Shown here piece by piece: positions 1 through 7,144 of a DNA stretch of 7,220 nucleotides. Each line of letters begins with the position of its first letter. Position 1 is the stretch's first letter. The DNA is from Klebsiella pneumoniae. GTDB lineage: Bacteria > Bacteroidota > Bacteroidia > Flavobacteriales > Flavobacteriaceae. The DNA is taken from the NCBI GenBank assembly GCA_943325355.2, contig CALPPA020000080.1:1-7220 (forward strand). The letters run 5' to 3'. Made by a program: the position numbers and the translations under genes. The notes under the pieces were generated by a model. It ran no database searches. It saw only the letters and a list, made by a program, of their open reading frames with translations, and was not told the origin of the DNA.

Positions 1-1
1 T

Positions 2-685
2 AATAATAACATTAAAGCCATTTGGTGTTCCAGAGGTGGTTATGGAACGGTTCGTATTATTGACCAAATTGATTTTACAGCTTTCGAGCAGCATCCAAAA
101 TGGGTTGTTGGTTTTTCGGACATTACCACTTTGCATTCTACCATTCACAATCTTGGTATTGCTACGATTCACGCTACAATGCCAGGCGGAATGAAACGTG
201 CTTCAGACGAAGCCAAACAAACATTATATAAAGCGTTATTTGGGTATAGTTATGACTTAGAAATACCAACTAATCCTTTGAATAAAATGGGTAATGCAAA
301 AGGGGTGTTAATAGGAGGCAATTTATCGATACTAAATTCAATGATTGGAAGCTTTTCTGAAGTGAATATGAATGGAAAAATCTTGTTTATAGAAGATGTA
401 GGAGAGGATTTGTATCGTGTGGATCGAATGATGTACACTTTAAAAAGAACGGGAGCTTTAAAAAATTTGAAAGGCTTAATCGTTGGGGATTTTGATTATG
501 ATGTTGAAAAAGACACTTTATTTGGTGGAACCCACAGAGAAATTATTCTAAATGTTGTAAAAGACTATAATTTTCCAGTGCTATTTGATTTTCCAGCGGG
601 ACACGTTCGTGACAATCGGGCTTTGATTTTTGGAAAAGAAATTCATATTGAGGTAAATGAAACGGTTTCAAAAGTGAGTTATTAA
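2..685 (+). CDS. ldcA: LD-carboxypeptidase (muramoyltetrapeptide carboxypeptidase), S66/LdcA family, 5'-truncated by window edge
   Basis: The open frame enters at the left edge and gives 227 residues before TAA. S66 enzymes are about 300 residues, so roughly the first 75-80 are missing. The TTG at 131 is not the start, because conserved family sequence precedes it (AIWCSRGGYG, residues 6-15 of the fragment). The catalytic triad of the family can be placed: nucleophile Ser39 in GFSDIT (codon 116-118), Glu131 in FIEDVGE (codon 392-394) and His201 in PAGHVRDN. The conserved LIGGNLSIL segment is also present. Known members are cytoplasmic serine peptidases that remove the terminal D-Ala from the L-Ala-D-Glu-mDAP-D-Ala tetrapeptide during peptidoglycan recycling. 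MccF-type microcin immunity proteins share this fold, so the exact substrate is less certain than the family. No signal peptide can be judged without the N-terminus. The 3' end overlaps the convergent transporter gene by 4 bp. Confidence 0.93.
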   Translation, partial: NNNIKAIWCSRGGYGTVRIIDQIDFTAFEQHPKWVVGFSDITTLHSTIHNLGIATIHATMPGGMKRASDEAKQTLYKALFGYSYDLEIPTNPLNKMGNAKGVLIGGNLSILNSMIGSFSEVNMNGKILFIEDVGEDLYRVDRMMYTLKRTGALKNLKGLIVGDFDYDVEKDTLFGGTHREIILNVVKDYNFPVLFDFPAGHVRDNRALIFGKEIHIEVNETVSKVSY

Positions 686-1752
686 TCACCTTCGGTTTTC
701 TTAATTTCACCATCGCCTAATAGTATAGCTAATGTCTTTAAACTTTCGGTTCTTTCGGCTATTAATTTCGCTATGCTTACAAAAGGGATGAATAAAATCA
801 TTCCTGCAGCTCCCCAAAGCATGCCGCCAACTATTATAATCAAAATAATAACTAGTGTGTTTATTTTCAGACGTTTTCCAACAGCAAAAGGGAATATGAT
901 GTAAGCTTCAAGTAATTGTACAATACTAAAAACAATAATCACTCCTATGGGATACCAAATTGAATTGTAGGTTAACCATGAAATTGTAATGGGCAATAGC
1001 GAGGAGATAAAGATTCCAACATAAGGAATAAAGGTTAGAATCGAAGCAATAAATCCAAAAAGAAATGGATGCGGAATACCAATAATGGCAAGCCCAACGC
1101 TATTTAAAACACCGACGATTAGATAGACTACTAGCATTCCTTTAATGAAATTATAGTAGGCGTGAATGGTTTCGACAAGGATTTCCCGGATAATTTCTTT
1201 TTTTTCTGAAGGGAATAGGTGATATAGTACATTTACTAAGTGTTGGCGATAATAAAGGATAAGAATCGAATACACGGGTATTATTACCAGATAAAAAACG
1301 GATTCGGAAAGAGAATATAGGGTGGTTTTAAGTAATGAAATCGCCTGTGTTCCGGAGTTACTGACTACATTTTTAAGAAAGTTCATTTGTTTTTCCGAAC
1401 TTAAGTCAAATCTCTCGGCAAGAAAAAAACTGAGTTGATTTGCGGTTTCCAGTATTTTCACTTTGAATACATACCATTCGTTCGAAAACGCAATAACTTG
1501 GGTGAAAAGTAAATAAATAACTGTACCCAAAAAAAGGGTCACACCAAAAATGGATATAAAGATTGCAATAGTCTGTGGTATTCCTTTTTTCTCCAACCAT
1601 TTGCATACTGGATAAAGGATGAAGCTGATGAGCACTGAAAAACTCAGCGGAATGAATAGTGTTTTGCCAAAATAGAGCAATGCTGAAATTAATAGCGTGT
1701 ATTGAAGAATTTCAAGAGCAGAAAACGGCTTCTTAGATGAAATTGGTATCAT
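682..1752 (-). CDS. AI-2E family transporter (YdiK/PerM/TqsA-like integral membrane protein)
   Basis: Complete gene of 356 residues, the usual length for this family (PF01594). The ATG at 1752-1750 is the first possible start, since an in-frame TGA lies 9 bp upstream. Hydrophobic segments fit the family layout: a pair at about residues 14-50, one at 60-87, a soluble stretch at about 88-148, then segments near 150-168, 203-225, 228-253, 265-287 and 297-328. The family signature region is visible as YNFIKGMLVV (200-209), the IGIPHP turn (224-229) and FIPYVG (241-246), followed by a charged cytoplasmic tail. Characterised relatives include TqsA, linked to autoinducer-2 export in E. coli; others act in Na+/H+ antiport or have no known substrate. 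The family name should therefore not be read as proof of AI-2 transport. The gene lies 100 bp downstream of the large kinase gene on the same strand. No clear ribosome binding site precedes it, which is common in Bacteroidota. Confidence 0.9.
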   Translation of the reverse strand: MIPISSKKPFSALEILQYTLLISALLYFGKTLFIPLSFSVLISFILYPVCKWLEKKGIPQTIAIFISIFGVTLFLGTVIYLLFTQVIAFSNEWYVFKVKILETANQLSFFLAERFDLSSEKQMNFLKNVVSNSGTQAISLLKTTLYSLSESVFYLVIIPVYSILILYYRQHLVNVLYHLFPSEKKEIIREILVETIHAYYNFIKGMLVVYLIVGVLNSVGLAIIGIPHPFLFGFIASILTFIPYVGIFISSLLPITISWLTYNSIWYPIGVIIVFSIVQLLEAYIIFPFAVGKRLKINTLVIILIIIVGGMLWGAAGMILFIPFVSIAKLIAERTESLKTLAILLGDGEIKKTEGD

Positions 1753-1852
1753 TTTAATTCAGAATTTGTGGCTTTATACTTTTGTAATAGACGTTTATTC
1801 TTCTTTAATATATCGAACCAATTGTTTTAGTTTTTACTTTAAAACAATCTTG
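1753..1852. other. Intergenic spacer between the kinase gene and the transporter gene
   Basis: This is a 100-bp A/T-rich gap between two genes on the minus strand. Read on that strand, I see no convincing match to the Bacteroidota promoter (TTTG near -33, TAnnTTTG near -7) ahead of the transporter start. The only notable structure is the inverted repeat at 1821-1848, described separately. The transporter may be transcribed by read-through from the kinase gene or from a promoter I cannot recognise. Confidence 0.5.
1821..1848 (-). terminator. A/T-rich inverted repeat just after the kinase stop codon, possible weak terminator or 3'-end stem
   Basis: The arms ATTGTTTTA (1821-1829) and TAAAACAAT (1840-1848) are perfect 9-bp complements with a 10-nt loop. 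The stem begins 4 nt past the kinase stop codon (1853-1855). It has only one G-C pair, and on the minus strand it is followed by a mixed sequence (TGGTTCG) rather than a U-run, so it is not a textbook intrinsic terminator. It could stabilise a 3' end or be a chance feature of A/T-rich DNA. Confidence 0.25.
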
Positions 1853-4800
1853 TTATTTCTTGAAATACTTTTGAATTAATTTACTTAATGAGGTTATATC
1901 GATTGGTTTTGAAATATAATCAGTACAACCAGCAGCAATCGCATCGTCTCTATCACTCTGCATTCCGTTTGCAGTTTGTGCAATAATAATCAAGTCTTTT
2001 TTGAATTCCCTAATTAATTTCGTAGCCTCATAACCATCCATTTTTGGCATATTAATATCCATCATTACCAAGTCAATATCTGGATTTTTGCGACAAGCTT
2101 CAATGGCTTCAATACCTGAACTTACTTTTAGGATTTCTTTGCTATATGGTTTTACAGCAATGGTAATGAGCAATTTTGAAATCGCGTCATCCTCAACAAT
2201 CAACACTTTCAGGTCTTTTATGGTGTTTTTAAATTTTACTACAGAAGCTACTTTTTTGACACCAATTTTTTCTTCCGATTTATTCCCAGCATTTAAAGGG
2301 ATGGTGAAATAAAAAGTACTTCCTTTTCCCTCTGTACTTTCAACCCAGATTTTACCACCCAGCATTTCAACATAGGCTTTTGAGATTGCCAACCCCAATC
2401 CCGATCCTTCGTGGACTCGGCTAATGGTATCATTGGCCTGTCTGAATCTTTCGAAAATTATTTTTTTCTGCGATTGTGAAATCCCTAAACCAGTATCTTT
2501 TATAAAAAATTCTAAGTTATTTCCTTTTTTTTCACAACCAAATTCAATCGAACCTTCATTTGTAAATTTGAGGGCATTTTTGACGAGATTGGTCAGGACA
2601 GCATAGACTTTTTCACGATCCGTTTTTATAAAAGTATCTTTTGAGGCCAATTTTTTCGAAACAAAAAGATTAATCCCTTTTGTTTTAGCCTCAGGTTTAA
2701 AGAAAGTGTAGATGTAATCTATTTGTTCATTTAAATTGGTTTCTGCCAATGAAACTTCTATTTGTCCTGATTCAACTTTTGAAATGCTGATGATATCATT
2801 GATAATATTTAGCATTCGTTTTCCGCTTTTCTCTATAATATTAATGTATTCCTGCTGTTCTTCACCGGATAGTTTTGGTTCTTTCAGAAGCTCTGTAAAG
2901 CCCAGAATACCGTTCATAGGCGTACGTATTTCGTGGCTCATATTAGCAAGAAAAGCTAGTTTTAAACGATCGCTTTCTTCGGCACGTTCTTTAGATTTAA
3001 CTAGTTCTTTTTCAACATTTTTGCGATTTGTGATGTCTTCTTTGAGGGCAATAAAATGTGTTGTTTTGCCTTCAACATTTTTAATAGGCGAAATCGACGC
3101 TGATTCCCAGTAAAAACTTCCATCTTTTTTCTTGTTATAAAACTCACCGTGCCACTCTTTGCCGTCAACAATAGTTTGCCATAACTCTTTGTATTCGCGA
3201 AGCGATGTATGACCTGATTTTAAAAAACGTGGATTTTGACCCATAACTTCCTCAAGAGTATATCCAGTTGTTTCAACAAATTTTGGGTTGGCGTATTCGA
3301 TTTCGCCATTTATGTTTGTAATGACAATCGTAACAGGACTTTGCTCAACGGCTTGGGATAGTTGGCGAATTTTTTCTTCGGTTTTTTTGCGATCTTCTTC
3401 GATTTGAATTTTTTCGAGCGCAAAGGATATGTTGATTATGATTTTTTCGAGCAATGTAATTTCTTCCTCTGACGAAAAAAAGTTTTTTTCTTCAGAATAC
3501 AAGTTGAATGCTCCAATGATTTTGTTGCGAACAACTATCGGAATTGATATTACAGAATAATAGCCTCGTTCAAGCGCATATTTACGCCAAGGTTTCATCA
3601 TTTTATCTTTTGTGACATCGTTACAAATCATGGTTCTTCCCTCTCTAATAGCTGTTCCTGTTGGGCCTCTTCCTGCGGGAATATCTAGTGTTGTAGTAAT
3701 TTTACTTTTTATAAAATATCCTTTTTCATGTCCTGCATATGCTGCCGTAACGATTTTATTGCCGTCATTGAGCAAACCAATCCAACTCATCCGGAATTTT
3801 CCAAAATCAACAGCAATATTGCATATATCTTGAAATAATTCTTCTTGGTTATGCGTTCTGATAATTAAATTATTGATTTGGCTAATCAAAGCATAAACTC
3901 TATTAATTTTACTTAATTCTAAATTAGTTTGCTTACGCAAAGTAATATCGTGAACAATAATTTGAACTGCATTTTTATGTTCATAAGTAGTTGGTATTCC
4001 TTTGACTTCAACATCAAATGGATTTCCTTGTAAATCTATAAATCGTTCCTCGACACTAGCGGATATATAGTCGTCTTTAACTACTTCTTTCATTCTTTTT
4101 ATAACATCTTGAAGACTATTAGGATGGATAAATTGTAAAACAGGTTTTCCTATTATTTCATCCTTGTTTTTTGCTCCTAACATTCGAACGCCTTCTTCGT
4201 TTATAAAAGCAATTTTATCTTCAATATATATTACAACACCATCAGGTGAGTTTTCTACTAGACTACGGTATTTTTCTTCGCTTTCGTACAAAGTATTTTC
4301 AGCAATTTTCTTTTCGGTGATATCAGTTATATAACCATGCCAAAGCACGGATCCATCTTCTAGCTTTTGTGGTTTTGCGTTACCGTAAAGATGACGAACT
4401 TCACCATCTTCATACTTGACGCAATATTCGTGTTTCCAAAGAGTCAAGTATTTTGCAGATTTCTGAATGGAAGCTCTTAAAGCCTCAGCATAATCAGGAT
4501 GAATATTTTCAAATACTTTGGATGCATCTTCACGGACTTCTTCGGGGGTAACACGGTAAATTTCTTTGATTCCGTCACTAGCATAAGGAAAGCAGGAACT
4601 GCCATCCGGATGCAACAAATATTGGAAAACGACTCCCGGCACGTGGCTGGTGATATTATTGAAAAGATTTAATGTTTCTTCTTTAGCTTTTTCTGCTAGT
4701 TTCCTATCTGTAATATCCTGATGCGTTCCTGAAATATAAAGGGGTTTGCCTTCTAAATCCCATTCATTTAATTTTCCTCGGTCTAGAACCCAAATCCAAT

Positions 4801-7144
4801 TACCGTTTTTGTGTTTCATCCTAACTTCGCACTCATAATAATCAAGCTCCCCTTTGAAGTGCTTTTCTAAATTTTTAGCAGAATTTTTTAAATCATCAGG
4901 ATGCGTATATTTATTCCAGGTATCGATAGAAATGGGTGCTAATTCTTCTAATGTGTAACCAATTATTTCGGCCCATTTTTCGTTGAAAACGACGGCTCCA
5001 GTTTGAATATTCCATTCCCAAGTACCTGCACCAGTGCCCATTAGGATTACTGCTAATCTTCGTTTTTCATTTTTCAATGCTAGTTCTGCCTGTTTTCGAT
5101 CTGTAATATCATAAATTGAACCTATCAGAGATTTATTTCCTGCTGCATCTATAAAGCGGGTTTTACTGGTAATAATAGTGTGTTTACAACCTTTTACGGT
5201 AAGTGTTTCTTCTCTAATATCTGTAACACCTGTCTCAAGAACTTTTCTGTCTATGCTGAGGAAATGTTCCTTTTCGTTTTCTGGGACGTTTTCGCTTAGT
5301 GTTTTACCGATTACACTTTTTTCATCGAGACCAAAAAGAGTATAAAAGGAGTTGTTTGCATAGGTAACTCTATGTTCATTATCCTTTAGGAATATTGGGT
5401 TTCCAACTAATTCAAGAATGGTATGAAGGCGCTCTTTTTCAAATTTCAGTATTTCTTCTGACTTTTTTCGTTCGGTAATATCTCGTGCGGTTACTATTAA
5501 AACCTCTTTGCTAAAATAGATGCCTTTATTAACTACAACTTCATTAGGAAAAATTGCTCCTTTTTTTCGTTCTGCCCAAAATTCAAACGTAATCGGAATC
5601 CCAGTTTCAAAAACGGATTTTATGATTCCCTTTACTTCTTCAAGATCATTGAGTCCCTTGGCTGAAAATAATTCAGGTGTTTTGCCTATGAGTTCTTTTC
5701 GAGAATAATGATACATTTCCTCGGCACCTTTGTTGACATCTATAAAAGTGCCAGTTTTGTCCATTATGTAAATGGCTTCTGTAACAGTATCAAAAATAGA
5801 TTGAAGGTTTTCCTTGTTTTGCTGCAATGATTTTTCTGCCTTTTTCCGTTCTGAAATATCTCGGGAAAGGATAATAAAATGGGGGTCTCTGCTTTTAATA
5901 TCTTGTATTGGAGATGCCGAAATTTCAAAACAACATTTCCCCTTTGGTGAGTTGTTTATTGAGTATTGTTTTCCAGTTGACCAGCCTTTATCCAGTGCTT
6001 CTTGCATTGCTTCTTTAAAAACATTTGCAGCATCGATTGGAAATACTTCTTGCAATGTTTTTCCCATAATCGCTGTTGCAGGAATAGCAAGTAGATCAGC
6101 GTGATAGGCTTGATAATAATAAATATTGCCTTGAAGATCTGCTTCAAATAATAAATCGGGAATGGCTTGAAGTATGGTGGCTAAATTTTCTTGCGCTTTT
6201 CTTACATTTTCTTCTGTTTGTTTGCGTTCTGTGATGTCTCTAGCAATATACATTATCGCAGGTTCATTGAGATAATCTATTACTAAAGCTTCAATCTCAA
6301 CGTATCTTTGGTCTCCCTTTTTATTTTTTATGATAGTTTCAAAATCTATTCTTCCTTTAGCAATTAAAGCTGCAATTATTTCCTTCCTTTTTTTATCAGA
6401 TAATATTTCGATATTGGCAATATTCATCCCCAGAAGTTCCTCTTTTGTGTAACCAAAAAGAGTGGTAGTGGCAGGGTTTACTTCAATAAAATTATCGAGT
6501 TTATTGTCATTATTTATTCTAAATATAGTAATGCTATCGCGGTTTGTTTCAAAAAGAGTACGATACTTTTCTTCACTGATTTTTGTTTCTTCTTCTGCTT
6601 TTTTGCGTTGACTAATGTCAAGCATTGTTATCAAGCATTGATTGTTTTCTTCGTCAACAATTCCGGTAAGATTTATGAATATTGGGTTTTCGAAATTATT
6701 GGCCAATTTAATTTCACAAGTTTGTTTTGTTTTACTTTCAAAAATTTCTTCTAGAAACACAAAATATTTTGGTTTACTTTCATCAGCAATAAAAAAGGCA
6801 AAACGTTTATTTAGGAGTTGCGAACGTTCTCTTCTCAAAAGAATAGCACCACTAAAATTGAGTTCCAAAATTTCGTCTTTTTTTGAAAGTGTCAAATAAC
6901 CAGAAGGTGCAAAATCGTATAAATTCAGATATTTTTCAGCATCAGTTTCAGCTCTAATATTTGCTAAATGGAGTTCTTCATTTTGCATTTCAAGTTCAAT
7001 CTGATGTACATCAAGCTCGTGAACGAGTTTGAAAATCTCGATATCAGTGAAATGGGTATCAGTAGATATTGTTTTTTTCTTCAGAAGTTCTTCGGCTTTT
7101 TGACGTAGAATACTATCTAATTTGGCGGTATTTTTATCTTTCAT
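1853..7144 (-). CDS. Multi-PAS/GAF hybrid sensor histidine kinase with C-terminal receiver (1763 residues)
   Basis: One intact frame encodes a soluble hybrid kinase. The ATG at 7144-7142 is the first usable start, because an in-frame TAA lies 30 bp upstream with no start codon between. Order: N-terminal coil with HELDVHQIELEMQNEEL (42-58), eight PAS domains (about 70-1070), GAF (about 1085-1246), a ninth PAS (about 1260-1376), HisKA (1390-1460, His1404 in NMSHEIRTPMNG), HATPase_c (about 1505-1618) and receiver (about 1644-1761, Asp1696). All catalytic boxes look intact. I see no hydrophobic run long enough for a membrane helix and no signal peptide, so it should act in the cytoplasm. Expected chemistry is ATP-dependent autophosphorylation of His1404 and transfer to Asp1696. 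No DNA-binding output is fused, so signalling probably continues through an Hpt protein or another regulator outside the window. The ligands of the PAS and GAF domains cannot be read from sequence, so the stimulus is unknown. Nine PAS domains is well above the one to three of most kinases. Confidence 0.95.
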   Translation of the reverse strand: MKDKNTAKLDSILRQKAEELLKKKTISTDTHFTDIEIFKLVHELDVHQIELEMQNEELHLANIRAETDAEKYLNLYDFAPSGYLTLSKKDEILELNFSGAILLRRERSQLLNKRFAFFIADESKPKYFVFLEEIFESKTKQTCEIKLANNFENPIFINLTGIVDEENNQCLITMLDISQRKKAEEETKISEEKYRTLFETNRDSITIFRINNDNKLDNFIEVNPATTTLFGYTKEELLGMNIANIEILSDKKRKEIIAALIAKGRIDFETIIKNKKGDQRYVEIEALVIDYLNEPAIMYIARDITERKQTEENVRKAQENLATILQAIPDLLFEADLQGNIYYYQAYHADLLAIPATAIMGKTLQEVFPIDAANVFKEAMQEALDKGWSTGKQYSINNSPKGKCCFEISASPIQDIKSRDPHFIILSRDISERKKAEKSLQQNKENLQSIFDTVTEAIYIMDKTGTFIDVNKGAEEMYHYSRKELIGKTPELFSAKGLNDLEEVKGIIKSVFETGIPITFEFWAERKKGAIFPNEVVVNKGIYFSKEVLIVTARDITERKKSEEILKFEKERLHTILELVGNPIFLKDNEHRVTYANNSFYTLFGLDEKSVIGKTLSENVPENEKEHFLSIDRKVLETGVTDIREETLTVKGCKHTIITSKTRFIDAAGNKSLIGSIYDITDRKQAELALKNEKRRLAVILMGTGAGTWEWNIQTGAVVFNEKWAEIIGYTLEELAPISIDTWNKYTHPDDLKNSAKNLEKHFKGELDYYECEVRMKHKNGNWIWVLDRGKLNEWDLEGKPLYISGTHQDITDRKLAEKAKEETLNLFNNITSHVPGVVFQYLLHPDGSSCFPYASDGIKEIYRVTPEEVREDASKVFENIHPDYAEALRASIQKSAKYLTLWKHEYCVKYEDGEVRHLYGNAKPQKLEDGSVLWHGYITDITEKKIAENTLYESEEKYRSLVENSPDGVVIYIEDKIAFINEEGVRMLGAKNKDEIIGKPVLQFIHPNSLQDVIKRMKEVVKDDYISASVEERFIDLQGNPFDVEVKGIPTTYEHKNAVQIIVHDITLRKQTNLELSKINRVYALISQINNLIIRTHNQEELFQDICNIAVDFGKFRMSWIGLLNDGNKIVTAAYAGHEKGYFIKSKITTTLDIPAGRGPTGTAIREGRTMICNDVTKDKMMKPWRKYALERGYYSVISIPIVVRNKIIGAFNLYSEEKNFFSSEEEITLLEKIIINISFALEKIQIEEDRKKTEEKIRQLSQAVEQSPVTIVITNINGEIEYANPKFVETTGYTLEEVMGQNPRFLKSGHTSLREYKELWQTIVDGKEWHGEFYNKKKDGSFYWESASISPIKNVEGKTTHFIALKEDITNRKNVEKELVKSKERAEESDRLKLAFLANMSHEIRTPMNGILGFTELLKEPKLSGEEQQEYINIIEKSGKRMLNIINDIISISKVESGQIEVSLAETNLNEQIDYIYTFFKPEAKTKGINLFVSKKLASKDTFIKTDREKVYAVLTNLVKNALKFTNEGSIEFGCEKKGNNLEFFIKDTGLGISQSQKKIIFERFRQANDTISRVHEGSGLGLAISKAYVEMLGGKIWVESTEGKGSTFYFTIPLNAGNKSEEKIGVKKVASVVKFKNTIKDLKVLIVEDDAISKLLITIAVKPYSKEILKVSSGIEAIEACRKNPDIDLVMMDINMPKMDGYEATKLIREFKKDLIIIAQTANGMQSDRDDAIAAGCTDYISKPIDITSLSKLIQKYFKK
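1862..2215 (-). other. Receiver (REC) domain of the hybrid kinase
   Basis: This covers residues about 1644-1761. It shows the full receiver set: acidic pocket Glu1651-Asp1652-Asp1653 in LIVEDD, phosphoacceptor Asp1696 in MMDINMPKMDG (codon 2057-2059), switch Thr1724 in AQTAN and Lys1746 in SKPID. The protein ends 17 residues after this lysine, at the normal end of the receiver, so no effector domain follows. It is joined to the ATPase domain by a lysine-rich linker (about 1619-1643). Confidence 0.93.
2291..2977 (-). other. HisKA and HATPase_c catalytic core of the hybrid kinase
   Basis: This covers residues about 1390-1618. The H box NMSHEIRTPMNG carries His1404 (codon 2933-2935) with the acidic residue Glu1405 and Thr1408 expected in the HisKA family. 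The ATP-binding half has the N box LVKNALKFT (Asn1523), the G1 box DTGLGI (1550-1555), the F box FERFRQ (1564-1569) and the G2 box GSGLGLAI (1580-1587). Nothing required for kinase activity appears to be missing. Confidence 0.94.
3017..3892 (-). other. GAF domain followed by the kinase-proximal PAS domain (PAS9)
   Basis: Residues about 1085-1246 form a GAF domain. It opens with RVYALISQINNLI, has FRMSWIGLL, and carries the AGRGPTGTAIREGR and ICNDV segments of the GAF_2-like class common in PAS/GAF kinases. The GAF is followed by a charged helical linker (about 1246-1262). PAS9 (about 1260-1376) starts QLSQAVEQSPV and includes IEYANPKFVETTGYTLEEV, WHGEF and KKDGSFYWE, then ends DITNRK and runs through a helix directly into HisKA. 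PAS9 is therefore the sensor that touches the kinase. Its pattern resembles the PAS1 domain of NifL, which binds FAD, but many relatives of this type have no known cofactor. Confidence 0.85.
3935..6937 (-). other. Tandem array of eight PAS domains in the hybrid kinase
   Basis: Each unit ends in a DI(T/S)xRK-type exit motif leading into a charged helix. The motif starts at residues 176, 303, 429, 555, 679, 810, 941 and 1066, giving units of 124-131 residues. Approximate domains: PAS1 70-185, PAS2 190-310, PAS3 316-436, PAS4 445-562, PAS5 572-686, PAS6 695-817, PAS7 822-948, PAS8 955-1073. PAS6 (GTWEWNIQTG, YTHPDD, KNGNWIWVLDRG) and PAS7 (VPGVVFQYLLHPDGS, FPYASDGI, SVLWHGYITDI) look like the PAS_3 fold class. 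PAS1 has the typical YLNLYDFAPSGYLTL entry. The units are diverged from one another, so this is an old expansion, not a recent tandem duplication. Boundaries are estimates from motifs. Confidence 0.88.

Noticed and set aside
687..700. Small ACC-TTC-GGT stem followed by TTTTC just after the carboxypeptidase stop
   Set aside because: The stem is only 3 bp and lies inside the transporter coding sequence (codons for the GDGEIKKTEGD tail), too weak to call a terminator.
682..1752. Idea that the transporter and kinase form an autoinducer-2 sensing and export system
   Set aside because: The AI-2E family name does not establish substrate, the kinase has no periplasmic AI-2 binding domain, and adjacency alone is weak evidence.
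1777..1784. TACTTTTG on the plus strand, a match to the Bacteroidota -7 element TAnnTTTG
   Set aside because: It points against both flanking genes and has no TTTG at the right upstream distance (the nearest, at 1765-1768, is only 8 bp away). It would at best make an antisense transcript into the kinase gene.
2736..3113. Plus-strand open frame of 125 residues opposite the kinase
   Set aside because: It is antisense to the HisKA/PAS9 coding region, which has strongly conserved motifs. The predicted peptide is Ser/Phe/Ile-rich with no recognisable domain, as expected for a shadow frame.
5814..6104. Plus-strand open frame of 96 residues, and similar short frames at 2088-2312, 2424-2606, 3612-3833, 5520-5708 and 6642-6899
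   Set aside because: All lie inside the kinase gene on the opposite strand and show no domain or ribosome binding site; they are by-products of the A/T-rich coding sequence.
3935..6937. Possible recent tandem duplication of PAS-coding DNA
   Set aside because: Apart from the short exit motif, the units are well diverged in protein and DNA sequence, so there is no sign of recent duplication or repeat-driven mis-assembly.
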